In this document: positions 1-8,549 of the stretch, piece by piece
Numbering within the stretch: position 1 is the first letter of the stretch
Layout of the letters: each line of letters begins with the position of its first letter
Assembly: GCA_013361095.1 (NCBI GenBank)
Contig: JAATWA010000001.1
Span: 3,255,001-3,319,000, forward strand
Direction: 5' to 3'
DNA length: 64,000 nucleotides
Source of the DNA: Pseudanabaena biceps
GTDB lineage: Bacteria; Cyanobacteriota; Cyanobacteriia; Pseudanabaenales; Pseudanabaenaceae
The notes under the pieces: generated by a model
Told to the model about the DNA's origin: nothing
The model's database searches: none
What the model saw: only the letters and a program-made list of their open reading frames with translations
Position numbers and translations under genes: made by a program

Positions 1-15
1 TTGGGCTTTTTGGCT

Positions 16-2208
16 TTAACTATACTTCTCTCTCTCAATACGAAGAGCATCGGTTACTCTCTGTAATTCGATCGCTACTTGCGACAGACAAGCATAAATC
101 AAGACCACATATTTAGCCTTAACCGCAGACTCTAGTTGCCGACATTGATATGAAAGGAACAGCGCACCGACATAGTCACTGTTTAGGCGTAGGGTATTTA
201 AAGACTGCAACAGTCTAGGATGATCATTCACAGCTAGCGCCTTATCGATAATCTGCACTAATTTTGGTGACTCCTCTAAATATGTATCAATCACATTTAC
301 GAGATAAGCAAATCCTTGACTATCATTACCTGCGATCGCCAAAATTGTCTCGAGAAACTCTCGTTCTATGGCAGGCTCAATATCGTCGTCTTCAATTGAT
401 TCTTCTTCACTGATATTACGAACATCATTAGTCGTTATATCGGAGTCTTGGGAAGACTCTATTAATGCGATCGCTTCTACTTCCTGCAAATCAGTTGTTA
501 ATGATTGAGATGGCTCTAATGCAATTTGTGATTTGTCGTCTAGCTCTTCTGGTTGTGTAGCTTTATCTGTAGTAATGCTCATGTCTAATGTAGAGACTTC
601 TAAATCCAGATCTTCTTGAGGTTCAGATTTGGATTCGGGATGATTAGTCACTACTTCTAGCTCATCAACATCTATAAGTTCATGGCTAACTTGCGCGATC
701 GGAGGGTCTAGTTGGAGAGGCTCTAATTCTGTGATCTGGACTATAGGAATTTCTGCTGGTTCTATCTGTGCAAATTTTTCTGGATTTAGGTCAATATCAA
801 ACCCCAAGTCTTGTAAATCATCTAATGTTAAATTTTGAGGTTCAGTAACATCATCAGGAATAGATTCTTCGGAGACTATAGTTTGATCAACCTCGGCAAT
901 ATTTACTATGGGGCTATTTTCAATCTCTACATCACCTAAATCAGTAGTTTTGATCTCAATTTCTTGGGTTGGCAATATATCAGAAATATAGTTGTTTGCA
1001 ATGACCAGAGAAATTGAATCCTGCTCTAGTTCCTTAATTTCGATGGGTTCAATAACTTCTGCTTGCCCCTGATCATTGATTAAATCTAATGCTGGTAAAG
1101 ATGATTCGTTAATTTGTTCATTAGTAAATTCATTAGTAAACTCTTTAACCACATTATCAATAATACTCATCGAGTTAAAGGGGATGCCACTAACTATCTC
1201 TGATTTAATATCTGGTAACTCTTCCTGCTTATCATTTTCTAGGCATTTTTTATCTGCTTCTTGACTAGCTAGTTCGCTGATCGCTGCTAAGGGTTCAAAA
1301 TCTTCAACTAATTCAGTGGTGATGGCTGGGGTGATTATTGGCTCCTCAGCTAATGCGTCTAATACAATAACTGGCTCGATTTCTTCAGAAATTTTATTCT
1401 CATTTTCTGTGGATGGTGCTGGCGCAACAGAAATTTGATTAGAAATCTCTAAGACCTTTTCTTGGAGCTGATTTAGCTCTGCTTGCAGAATATGTAAATC
1501 GACAGATAGCTCCTGTGACTGCTGCCGTAAATTAGTCAAGGCAATAGCAGTGCTGACCTGCGTTGCAATCAGTGTCAACGAAGTGCGATCGCTCTCAGAC
1601 CAAACATGATAAGCACTTCCATGAAAAGCGACCAAAGTTCCCCAAATATCCTGTCCTGCATAGATTTTGTTAGCTGCGTAAGATGAAATCCCAATTTCCT
1701 CAAGCAAGGTCACAATATGTGATGACAAATTAGAGCTACTGATACTATCAATAGTTTGATTAGGCTGTTCGGCTTGTGTTGACTCAAGCATATGCCGCGA
1801 TAGAGAAAGCTGTCTTTCGGGCATCTCCGCTAGTGAAGTAAGCCCTGTGGCGATCGCATCGGTGGTAAACTCGCCCCGTCCATCAGGATGGCGACAAAAA
1901 ATTGCTACGCGGTCAACTTGTAATATTTTCTGAGCAACTTGAACAGCGATCTGCAAAACTAAATCCAAAGATGGCGATCGCTGGATGGCATCGGCTAGCT
2001 GGGCTAGGGCTTTTTCCCTGACGATGATATTGCTAAACACGTCATTGGTTTGCTCGTCAGTCGCTTGTGTGGACATGATCTTGTCATAGCGTTCTTCCCA
2101 ACTAAGTTGATGCACACGTTCTTGCTGCACCAAAATAGCCTTGAGGTGTTCATAAGATGCGCGATCGCGGCAAAGATGACGAACTTGATTTAAGAGGCTA
2201 GAATCCAT
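16..2208 (-). CDS. GAF-domain protein with acidic linker and degenerate HPt-like C-terminus
   Basis: A large cytoplasmic signalling protein of about 730 residues. A GAF domain (about residues 65-225, with VDRVAIFCRHPDGRGEF and a WSESDRTSLTLIATQVS tail typical of cyanobacterial GAFs) is followed by a short coiled coil, then about 350 residues of acidic, low-complexity linker rich in E, D, I and P. The last 110 residues look like a histidine phosphotransfer helical bundle: the segment LNTLRLNSDYVGA aligns with the usual AHTLKGSSANLGA, but the phosphoacceptor His is Asn (residue about 671). Phosphotransfer is therefore unlikely, and a docking role is possible. I chose the ATG at 2208; a TTG at 2220 preceded by GAGG is an alternative and adds four residues. 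No transmembrane segment is seen. The function is not known. Confidence 0.8.
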   Translation of the reverse strand: MDSSLLNQVRHLCRDRASYEHLKAILVQQERVHQLSWEERYDKIMSTQATDEQTNDVFSNIIVREKALAQLADAIQRSPSLDLVLQIAVQVAQKILQVDRVAIFCRHPDGRGEFTTDAIATGLTSLAEMPERQLSLSRHMLESTQAEQPNQTIDSISSSNLSSHIVTLLEEIGISSYAANKIYAGQDIWGTLVAFHGSAYHVWSESDRTSLTLIATQVSTAIALTNLRQQSQELSVDLHILQAELNQLQEKVLEISNQISVAPAPSTENENKISEEIEPVIVLDALAEEPIITPAITTELVEDFEPLAAISELASQEADKKCLENDKQEELPDIKSEIVSGIPFNSMSIIDNVVKEFTNEFTNEQINESSLPALDLINDQGQAEVIEPIEIKELEQDSISLVIANNYISDILPTQEIEIKTTDLGDVEIENSPIVNIAEVDQTIVSEESIPDDVTEPQNLTLDDLQDLGFDIDLNPEKFAQIEPAEIPIVQITELEPLQLDPPIAQVSHELIDVDELEVVTNHPESKSEPQEDLDLEVSTLDMSITTDKATQPEELDDKSQIALEPSQSLTTDLQEVEAIALIESSQDSDITTNDVRNISEEESIEDDDIEPAIEREFLETILAIAGNDSQGFAYLVNVIDTYLEESPKLVQIIDKALAVNDHPRLLQSLNTLRLNSDYVGALFLSYQCRQLESAVKAKYVVLIYACLSQVAIELQRVTDALRIEREKYS

Positions 2209-2330
2209 GTCTATAAACAACTATCCTCGGATGTACTAAAAAGACTTTAGCGGACTTGATTTTGCGATCGCATGAGACACAAAGCGTAACTTTGGGCGCG
2301 TAACTTGTTTTATAGCTGTCGCCTCACTAT

Positions 2331-2385
2331 AAAACCGATAAAGCTGGTTGCGGCGCTTCGCGCCGCAACCAGCTTTATCGGTTTT
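2331..2385. repeat. Perfect intergenic hairpin, GGCGC core
   Basis: 26-bp perfect arms around the loop TTC, between the GAF-protein start and the malQ end. The outer arm begins AAAACC and the core is GCGGCGC-TTC-GCGCCGC. It belongs to the hairpin family found throughout this window. Confidence 0.9.
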
Positions 2386-2398
2386 ATAACTAACAAAG

Positions 2399-3928
2399 TT
2401 AGCGACTATATAGCTGAGTAATTTCGAGGAGGCGATCGCTCAAATCTTGACTTAGCAAATTTGGATCGTTATATCGCCAGCCCCAATTGCCTGTGGCTGT
2501 CCCAGGGGTATTCATCCGCGCACTATTGTCTAAGCCGAGAATATCCTGTAGGGGCATGATCGCAATTAGAGATACCGATGCCATCGCCATTCTCACTAGC
2601 GCCCAATTGATTGGCTCACCTGCGGCAAAACCGACAATATAGCGATAAAACAGATTTTTTTCATTTTTGCTGGCTTGCTGCCACCAACCCACGGCTGTGT
2701 CATTATCGTGCGTTCCTGTATAAACAGCACTATTGAGGACATAGTTGTGGGGTAAATGAAAGTTATCAGAACCACCACCAAAAGCAAACATGAGGACGCG
2801 CATCCCTGGGAATTTAAAATCATCACGCAATTTATCAACGTCAGGAGTGATCACGCCCAAGTCTTCCGCAAGAATTGGTAATTCACCCATCACTTCGTTA
2901 AGCTTATTAAATAGTTCCACCCCTGGGGCTTCTTGCCATTCACCTTTGATCGCTGTCTTCTCACCCGCAGGGACTTGCCAAAATGCGGCGAAGCCTCGGA
3001 AATGATCGATGCGAATAATATCGACATAACGATTTAAAAATCGGAATCGATCAATCCACCAAGCAAAGTGAGTTTCTTGGAGGTACTCCCAGTTATAGAC
3101 TGGATTTCCCCAAAGCTGTCCTGTCTCACTGAAATAGTCTGGTGGTACACCCGCCATCATTTCTACTTCATAGGTTTGAGGATCAAGGACAAAGTTTTGA
3201 GGATTTGCCCACACATCGGCGCTGTGGTGTGACACATAGATGGGAATGTCACCAATAATTTTGATCTGGCGGTCGTTAGCATAGGCTTTGAGTCGCAACC
3301 ATTGATCAAAAAAGATAAACTGCACAAATCGATGAAAAGCAATCTGATTAGCTAATTGTTGGCTTTTTATCGCGATCGCGTTGGGTTCACGCTTTGCGAT
3401 CGCAGGTTGCCAGTTGTTCCAAGTAATTGCAGGATTTTCTTCAAGCAAAGCCATGAATAGCACATAGTCATCAAGCCAAGCTGATTCTATTTCACAAAAC
3501 TTTTGAAATTGTTCTTGCAATAGATATAGATCATGATGATATTGCTCTTCTTGATCGACATAACCTTTTTGAAAGCGCTCAAAAGCAATTTCTAGTAATT
3601 TCCGTTTGTAGGGTATCACTGAGTCAAAATCAACGGAATCGAGATTAAATTCTGGCAGATCTTCCCAGTCTGACTCCCTGAGTAAATGCTGTTGTTGCAA
3701 GAGATCGGGACTAATCAAGTAAGGATTGCCCGCGATCGCGCTGTAGCTCATGTAAGGCGAATTCCCATATCCCGTAGGACCAAGGGGAAGCACTTGCCAA
3801 AGCTTTTGACCACTGCGAGATAAAAACTCAATAAACTGATAGGCGGTTTCGCCCAAGTCGCCAATACCAAATTTGCTAGGCAATGAGGTGGGATGGAGCA
3901 AGATGCCACTGGAGCGTTGAAAAGTCAT
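2399..3928 (-). CDS. malQ: 4-alpha-glucanotransferase (amylomaltase)
   Basis: A GH77 enzyme that transfers alpha-1,4-glucan segments between maltodextrins during glycogen turnover in the cytosol. About 509 residues, the normal length for the family. The N-terminus RSSGILLHPTSLPSKFGIG is the family signature. Catalytic regions are visible: DIPIYVSHHSADVW, RIDHFRGF (nucleophile Asp), LAEDLG (acid/base Glu) and TGTHDND (third acidic residue). The ATG at 3928 fits the family N-terminus better than an upstream TTG at 3934. It stands alone, flanked by hairpins on its 3' side. Confidence in function is high. Confidence 0.96.
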   Translation of the reverse strand: MTFQRSSGILLHPTSLPSKFGIGDLGETAYQFIEFLSRSGQKLWQVLPLGPTGYGNSPYMSYSAIAGNPYLISPDLLQQQHLLRESDWEDLPEFNLDSVDFDSVIPYKRKLLEIAFERFQKGYVDQEEQYHHDLYLLQEQFQKFCEIESAWLDDYVLFMALLEENPAITWNNWQPAIAKREPNAIAIKSQQLANQIAFHRFVQFIFFDQWLRLKAYANDRQIKIIGDIPIYVSHHSADVWANPQNFVLDPQTYEVEMMAGVPPDYFSETGQLWGNPVYNWEYLQETHFAWWIDRFRFLNRYVDIIRIDHFRGFAAFWQVPAGEKTAIKGEWQEAPGVELFNKLNEVMGELPILAEDLGVITPDVDKLRDDFKFPGMRVLMFAFGGGSDNFHLPHNYVLNSAVYTGTHDNDTAVGWWQQASKNEKNLFYRYIVGFAAGEPINWALVRMAMASVSLIAIMPLQDILGLDNSARMNTPGTATGNWGWRYNDPNLLSQDLSDRLLEITQLYSR

Positions 3929-4041
3929 AAACAAAAATCTTTATACGTGGCTTTACTTTACAGTTTTTTTGAGAAGGCTTTGTGTAGTTCTCTCTTTTCT
4001 GAGCCTCCTAAACTTTCGATAGGCAAGTAATAAGCTTGTCT

Positions 4042-4076
4042 GGCGAGTTACCCCGCCGAAGGCGGGGTAACTCGCC
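4042..4076. repeat. Perfect hairpin, 16-bp GC-rich arms
   Basis: Arms GGCGAGTTACCCCGCC and its complement around the loop GAA. First of three consecutive hairpins in the malQ-to-4205 intergenic region. Confidence 0.9.
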
Positions 4077-4093
4077 TGCTGGAAAATTGTTAT

Positions 4094-4132
4094 AACAACA
4101 TTAAAAATGGCGTAGCCATTTTTAATGTTGTT
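4094..4132. repeat. Perfect hairpin, 18-bp arms
   Basis: Arms AACAACATTAAAAATGGC and complement around the loop GTA. Its right arm shares positions 4128-4132 with the next hairpin, so the two full stems cannot form together. Confidence 0.88.
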
Positions 4133-4164
4133 GTGAGGTTTCGCATAGCGAAACCTCACAACAA
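4128..4164. repeat. Perfect hairpin, 17-bp arms, overlapping its neighbour
   Basis: Stem around GAGGTTTCGC-ATA-GCGAAACCTC, ending 40 bp before the ATG of the next rightward gene. It overlaps the preceding hairpin by 5 nt. In a leader transcript the two could behave as alternative structures; this is inference. Confidence 0.85.
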
Positions 4165-4204
4165 AACAAGTTAAAATCTTTATTGACCGATGTAGATTAA
4201 AAAT

Positions 4205-4822
4205 ATGGTTCGCTACACCCTTGCCCAGAGTCCCGAAGTTGTCTTGACCGTTGCTGGCAAAGATTCGCCAAAATCACGGGAAAAGGCGATGACTGAATTA
4301 ATGGAACTAATGGACTCAGGCAAACTCGACACAGATCTTGCCGATGGCTTTAGTCCCGATCAATTTATAGAAGTGAGAGAACTTTCCATGTCTGAAGATC
4401 GCGAAGATCCGATTACTCAAGCGGTGCAAGTGCTAAATAACCTTGCCACACTGAAAATTAAAGTCCAAGAGTTGCGCTCTGATGCCATGCAAGTGCGATC
4501 GCAGATCGATATTTTGTTTAGCGATGAAGTTGTCTCTGAGGAGCAAATTAACAGTATTAAAGAAGGTTTTAAAACTCTCAAAAGTTTTGCCCAGCTTAAT
4601 ATGAAATTTCTCGATGCGCGATCGCAAGCTGAAAACGCCCGACAAGTCCTTGATGAAGCGCTGAAGTCTCCTAACTCTGAAGTTAAACCTCCTGCGGAGA
4701 AGGTGAGCGAAAGCGTTATACCTGAAGAAGTTGAAGTCACTTCTGATGAAGGGGAATTAGTAGTAGAAGTTGAAGATGCGATCGTGGAAATTCCTGTAAG
4801 TAAATCCACCAAGAAAAAATAA
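4205..4822 (+). CDS. Conserved cyanobacterial hypothetical protein, helical, acidic tail
   Basis: A 205-residue cytoplasmic protein with no signal peptide or membrane segment. The N-terminal 65 residues (MVRYTLAQSPEVVLTVAGKD, then KAMTELMELMDSGKL) look like a small globular domain. Residues about 70-155 are heptad-rich and probably form a long coiled coil. The tail is acidic (E, V) and ends in a basic STKKK. I do not recognise a named family. It is transcribed away from malQ behind three hairpins and converges on metK across a shared terminator. Clean ATG start. Confidence 0.78.
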   Translation: MVRYTLAQSPEVVLTVAGKDSPKSREKAMTELMELMDSGKLDTDLADGFSPDQFIEVRELSMSEDREDPITQAVQVLNNLATLKIKVQELRSDAMQVRSQIDILFSDEVVSEEQINSIKEGFKTLKSFAQLNMKFLDARSQAENARQVLDEALKSPNSEVKPPAEKVSESVIPEEVEVTSDEGELVVEVEDAIVEIPVSKSTKKK

Positions 4823-4828
4823 CCCTTA

Positions 4829-4881
4829 AAACCGAATAATTGGCTTGCGGCGCTCCGCGCCGCAAGCCAATTATTCGGTTT
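4829..4881. repeat. Perfect intergenic hairpin, GGCGC core
   Basis: 25-bp arms, loop TCC, starting seven bases after the stop of the 205-residue gene. Same architecture as 2331-2385, but with different outer arms (AAACCGAATAATTGGCTTGC). Confidence 0.9.
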
Positions 4882-4882
4882 A

Positions 4883-4933
4883 TATAAAAAAGCCTGTATT
4901 AATCGCTATGCGATTAATACAGGCTTTTTTATA
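4883..4933. terminator. Bidirectional rho-independent terminator
   Basis: 24-bp perfect arms around the loop TAT. The stem carries A6 on one side and T6 on the other, so it can terminate both the rightward hypothetical gene and leftward metK, which converge here. Confidence 0.85.
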
Positions 4934-4963
4934 AAGATCGCTTAGCGAACCTTAATTTTATGA

Positions 4964-6202
4964 TTAAACGCTCTTTTTCAAGATTTCTACTTTATCGAGA
5001 CGTTCCCAAGGTAAATCAAGATCATTGCGTCCCATGTGACCATAGGCAGCCACATCTTGATAAAAACGACCCTTGCGATCGCTTGGTAAATTTTGCAGAT
5101 CAAAATTCTTGATAATTGCCGCAGGGCGCAAATCGAAATGATCCTTGACTAGACGTAAAAGGGTTTCATCATCCACCTTGCCCGTGCCGAAGGTATCAAT
5201 GTGCATACTAGTAGGACGAGCCACACCGATCGCATAACTGATCTGTAACTCGCATTTGCTAGCCAGCCCTGCTGCAACAATGTTTTTAGCAGCATGGCGG
5301 CTGGCATAGGCGGCACTGCGATCGACTTTTGTGGGATCTTTACCAGAAAAAGCACCGCCACCATGACGAGCATAGCCGCCATAGGTATCGACAATAATTT
5401 TACGACCTGTCAAGCCAGAATCCCCTTGAGGCCCCCCGATCACAAACTTACCAGTGGGATTGACTAGGTAGCGAGTTTGATCATTAGGCTTAACCGAGGT
5501 GTCGGAAAAACTAGGCAAAACTACATGAGTCCATAGATCCGCTTTGATCCGTTTTTGCACATTAGCTTCATCGCTAATGCCATCGATCGCCGCATCATGT
5601 TGTGTAGAAATGAGAATTGTATCAATAGCAACGGGCTTGTCACCTTCATAAACCACAGTGACTTGAGTTTTGCCATCGGGACGTAGGTATGGCAAAGTAC
5701 CGTTTTTGCGAACTACTGATAACTGACGGGCTAGGCGATGGGCTAAAGCGATCGGCATGGGCATAAACTCAGGAGTCTCATCACAGGCAAAGCCAAACAT
5801 GATTCCCTGATCACCTGCTCCAACTGCCTCAAGAGCCGCATCTTCTTCCGCACCAGTGCGAACTTCATGGGCAACATTTACCCCTTGAGCGATATCAGGA
5901 GACTGCTCATCCAGTGCGACCATTACCGCGCAGCTATTTGCAGAAAATCCATTGTCTGCATCAATGTAACCAATTTCTGCGATTTTTTTACGCGCAATAT
6001 CGACGTAGTTGACATGTGCTTTGGTGGTGATTTCCCCTGTGATCAAAACCAAACCTGTGTTTACAACAACTTCTGCTGCAACACGGGAGCGAGGATCTTG
6101 AGCCAGTAGGGTATCAAGAATCGTGTCGGAAATCTGGTCACAAATTTTATCGGGATGACCTTCCGTAACTGATTCAGATGTAAATAAGAAGCGACTAGCC
6201 AA
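4964..6202 (-). CDS. metK: S-adenosylmethionine synthase
   Basis: Makes S-adenosylmethionine from methionine and ATP in the cytosol as a homotetramer. 412 residues, near the usual length. Motifs seen: [14 protein letters not shown] (ATP and methionine site), [12 protein letters not shown], and [19 protein letters not shown] (phosphate loop). The start is a TTG at 6202. No ATG lies nearby, and a full AGGAGG Shine-Dalgarno sits eight bases upstream (6211-6216 on this strand), which settles the choice. A bidirectional terminator follows. I saw no SAM riboswitch in the 100 bases upstream. Confidence 0.97.
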   Translation of the reverse strand: MASRFLFTSESVTEGHPDKICDQISDTILDTLLAQDPRSRVAAEVVVNTGLVLITGEITTKAHVNYVDIARKKIAEIGYIDADNGFSANSCAVMVALDEQSPDIAQGVNVAHEVRTGAEEDAALEAVGAGDQGIMFGFACDETPEFMPMPIALAHRLARQLSVVRKNGTLPYLRPDGKTQVTVVYEGDKPVAIDTILISTQHDAAIDGISDEANVQKRIKADLWTHVVLPSFSDTSVKPNDQTRYLVNPTGKFVIGGPQGDSGLTGRKIIVDTYGGYARHGGGAFSGKDPTKVDRSAAYASRHAAKNIVAAGLASKCELQISYAIGVARPTSMHIDTFGTGKVDDETLLRLVKDHFDLRPAAIIKNFDLQNLPSDRKGRFYQDVAAYGHMGRNDLDLPWERLDKVEILKKSV

Positions 6203-6216
6203 CTATGTTTCCTCCT
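6203..6216 (-). promoter_or_regulatory. Strong Shine-Dalgarno before a TTG start (metK)
   Basis: On the minus strand AGGAGG followed by eight bases leads into TTG GCT AGT. It is a strong ribosome-binding site and identifies the non-ATG start of metK. Confidence 0.8.
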
Positions 6217-6295
6217 AGAACGTAAGAAGTACAGAGAAAATATTTTATATCTCTTAAGATTTATCAATCATAGTACAAGGAGATCTAACTCACTC

Positions 6296-6330
6296 AAAAA
6301 AGTGGCAGACTTTGACTTTGCCACTTTTTT
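6296..6330 (-). terminator. Probable rho-independent terminator
   Basis: 12-bp arms (AAAAAAGTGGCA and complement) with an 11-nt loop and T6 on the minus strand. It lies between the leftward ABC permease and metK, so it would stop transcripts from the permease before metK. Confidence 0.65.
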
Positions 6331-6363
6331 GGGTGTTGAACTACAACGCTTTGCGCTCAAACC

Positions 6364-6428
6364 CGAACAAGAAGAATTTTTTTAAAAGTGTTGCATTGCA
6401 AGACTTTTAAAAAAATTCTTCTTGTTCG
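6364..6428. repeat. Long AT-rich hairpin with inner stem
   Basis: 26-bp arms starting CGAACAAGAAGAATTTTTTT; after a G-G mismatch the loop itself pairs (TTGCA-T-TGCAA). Structure resembles 22845-22897. With 6296-6330 and 6451-6503 it fills the metK-permease gap (6203-6553), in which I see no gene. Confidence 0.85.
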
Positions 6429-6450
6429 TTTGATCGGAAATTGATGTAAT

Positions 6451-6503
6451 AAACCCAAGAATCAATTAGCGGCGCTTTGCGCCGCTAATTGATTCTTGGG
6501 TTT
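6451..6503. repeat. Perfect intergenic hairpin, GGCGC core
   Basis: 25-bp arms beginning AAACCCAAGA, loop TTT, followed by a tail containing GCGCAAAGTGCTG that recurs beside other hairpins of this family. Confidence 0.9.
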
Positions 6504-6553
6504 TAAAAAAGCGCAAAGTGCTGAACGAAACACTAAGCTGAGCGTCAACTTCT

Positions 6554-7735
6554 CTAATTTTGGAGTTTTTTCTCTAGCTTTTGACTTGCTTGCGATAGTG
6601 AAAAACAAAATATCCAATAAATCAGGGCAACAAATAAATAAACTTCTGCATAACGTCCGATAAATTCTGGTTGAGATAAGACTGTTCGCGCCACACCCAT
6701 GAGATCGACTAAACCAACGATCGCGACTAACGAGGTATCTTTAAACAATCCAATAAACTGACCAACAAGAGCAGGAATTGAAGCTTTGAGCGCTTGTGGC
6801 AAAACAATTAAAATAATCGTAAGCGGTGTATTCAAACCCAAAGCTCTGGCGGCTTCGGCTTGCCCTTTTGGGATTGACTGCAAGCCACCGCGTACATTTT
6901 CGGCAAGATAGGCGGCGCTAAATAAAATAAAGGCAGCGATCGCGCGGAGTACTCGATCAATCTCTAATCCTGCTGGCAAAAATAAAGGCAGCATCACTTG
7001 TGCCATAAATAAGATGCCAATAAGAGGCAAACCTCTCACAATCTCAATATATAAAGTACAGAATATTTTGATAATCGGTAAGTCACTTTGTCGCCCAAGA
7101 GCTAGTAATACGCCCAATGGGAAAGAAAATACAATTCCTGAAATGGCGACTATTAAAGTCAAAACTAAGCCATTCCAAACATTGACATCAACGGGAGTCA
7201 GCCCGAAGTTGCCACCAATTAACCATAAAGAAATTGGTAAAGAGGAAAACCATGCGATCGCTAAAATCAGAGAGCTTGAGCCAAATCTCTTAATCCATTG
7301 ACCAGCCGTAAATCCTACGGCAATCGCGCCTGTTGCAACTAAAATTAAAAACTTTGAGATGCCATAAACGGGTAATAAAATTGCCAAGGCTATTGATAAC
7401 GAACCGATAGCGATCGCCACAAATCGACTAAAGCGTCCCCAGAGTCCCCATGAAATGCCTAATAGGGAACCCGCGATCGCTAAAATGATCCATAGCCGCC
7501 AAAACTCTTCGACTGGATAAAGCCCAACTAGAAATAGGCGTAAATTGCTACTGACGACCTGCCATTTAGCCACAGTCGTTGCCCAATTCCAGACATTACT
7601 AACAACTTGATAAAGCAGCCACATACAAAAAACTGTAAGAATGCTGTTAAACCAACTGCTAAATAAGTTTTTCTTTGCCCATTGCCAAGCACCGAGAGAG
7701 GCTTGGGGTGGCAGAGTGACTGAAGATTGGGTCAT
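6554..7735 (-). CDS. Amino-acid ABC transporter permease (polar/basic amino acid type)
   Basis: An inner-membrane permease of the His/Glu/Gln/Arg family, 393 residues, with about eight hydrophobic segments. The C-terminal half holds the family core with the EAA loop ENVRGGLQSIPKGQAEAARA followed by LGLNTPLTIILIVLPQALK, which contacts the ATPase. The long N-terminal extension with extra membrane helices is typical of BztC/AapM/NatH-type permeases. Its partner permease, binding protein and ATPase are not in this window, so the gene is an orphan here. ATG start at 7735. Confidence 0.9.
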   Translation of the reverse strand: MTQSSVTLPPQASLGAWQWAKKNLFSSWFNSILTVFCMWLLYQVVSNVWNWATTVAKWQVVSSNLRLFLVGLYPVEEFWRLWIILAIAGSLLGISWGLWGRFSRFVAIAIGSLSIALAILLPVYGISKFLILVATGAIAVGFTAGQWIKRFGSSSLILAIAWFSSLPISLWLIGGNFGLTPVDVNVWNGLVLTLIVAISGIVFSFPLGVLLALGRQSDLPIIKIFCTLYIEIVRGLPLIGILFMAQVMLPLFLPAGLEIDRVLRAIAAFILFSAAYLAENVRGGLQSIPKGQAEAARALGLNTPLTIILIVLPQALKASIPALVGQFIGLFKDTSLVAIVGLVDLMGVARTVLSQPEFIGRYAEVYLFVALIYWIFCFSLSQASQKLEKKLQN

Positions 7736-7785
7736 AACTAGATGAAATTACAAGGCAATTACGGTAATGCTTCGCCAAGTATAGC

Positions 7786-7837
7786 AATCAATAAAAAAGA
7801 AGAGAGACAAAAACGTCTCTCTTCTTTTTTATTGATT
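7786..7837 (-). terminator. Rho-independent terminator of the 48-residue small gene
   Basis: 23-bp perfect arms (AATCAATAAAAAAGAAGAGAGAC and complement) with a 6-nt loop, AT-rich at the base. The stem overlaps the stop codon of the small leftward gene at 7829-7975. Confidence 0.75.
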
Positions 7838-7975
7838 ATTCTTTGATGCGGGATCGCCTTCGTAGGGCTGTGTACCTGTAGCGGGAAAATCATCTTTACT
7901 AGGGGTAAAAATTCTGGCGATCGCATCGCTTAAATATTCCACTGTATTCATGAATTTCTGTTTTAAGCCGTTCAT
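7829..7975 (-). CDS. Small 48-residue conserved-looking protein
   Basis: A short gene starting at ATG 7975 with AAAGGTGAT just upstream as a ribosome-binding site. The product begins MNGLKQKFMNTVEYLSDAIA, continues RIFTPSKDDFPATGTQPYEG and ends DPASKNNQ. An amphipathic helix is followed by a proline/glycine-rich tail. Cyanobacteria carry small proteins with a similar PATGxQPF/Y tail as far as I recall, but I cannot confirm the family here. The GCGATCGC octamer inside the reading frame, the ribosome-binding site and a dedicated terminator all support a real gene. It is transcribed towards the ABC permease, with the terminator between them. Confidence 0.65.
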   Translation of the reverse strand: MNGLKQKFMNTVEYLSDAIARIFTPSKDDFPATGTQPYEGDPASKNNQ

Positions 7976-8549
7976 AACTATCACCTTTAGAGGAATATCT
8001 AGAGAACTTTGATTTAGGGTTTTTTCCTGTCTGTGTATATGGTAATACTTGAATTGTTAGGGAACGCTGATTTTAAGATACTGCAATAATTATTTGAGTT
8101 TCGACATATCGAGCTTTGGGCAAATACGAACTCATTAATTCTAAGTAGCTAGGCACAAAAACAGAACCAAAACCTGTGGCGCACGCGCAGCGTGCGCCAC
8201 AGGTTTTAGGGTTTTATATTTAATTAAGCCCACTTACTTATTTGAGATTTACAAGTATTTTGGAATACCTGCTTCGTTGTCAAATCGTTGTGGGGATTGA
8301 TTAGTAGCAACGTTAAACAAAGCGACTCCTTTACTTCACCTTCCCGAATCACCTATTGAGATATTTAGATGTTGCGTTTTGTAACAAGCTCAATCAAGGC
8401 GCTACTCTCAACTATCAAGTCAATCATTTCTCTGAAAGTGTGTATTTATAGAATCTTTATTATTTTTTACTTTTTTAGGAGGGCATAAATAGCTCAAATA
8501 CAAATGCTCAGTAGTATGAGTTTCAGTTTCACCCGAATAGGCGCTTCTA
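7976..8549. other. 574-bp intergenic region with one hairpin
   Basis: No reading frame worth calling. It holds the hairpin at 8169-8207 and presumably the promoters of the leftward small gene and of the rightward histidine kinase. GGAGGG at 8477-8482 lies too far from the kinase ATG to be its ribosome-binding site. Confidence 0.5.
8169..8207. repeat. Perfect hairpin, GC-rich
   Basis: 18-bp arms AAAACCTGTGGCGCACGC around the loop GCA. Confidence 0.9.

Noticed and set aside
4417..4812. 131-codon frame on the minus strand inside the 205-residue gene
   Set aside because: Ser/Thr-rich mirror of an acidic coiled-coil gene; no family likeness or ribosome-binding site.
6203..6300. SAM riboswitch before metK
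   Set aside because: Leader is short and AT-rich, with no recognisable riboswitch core; only a strong Shine-Dalgarno.
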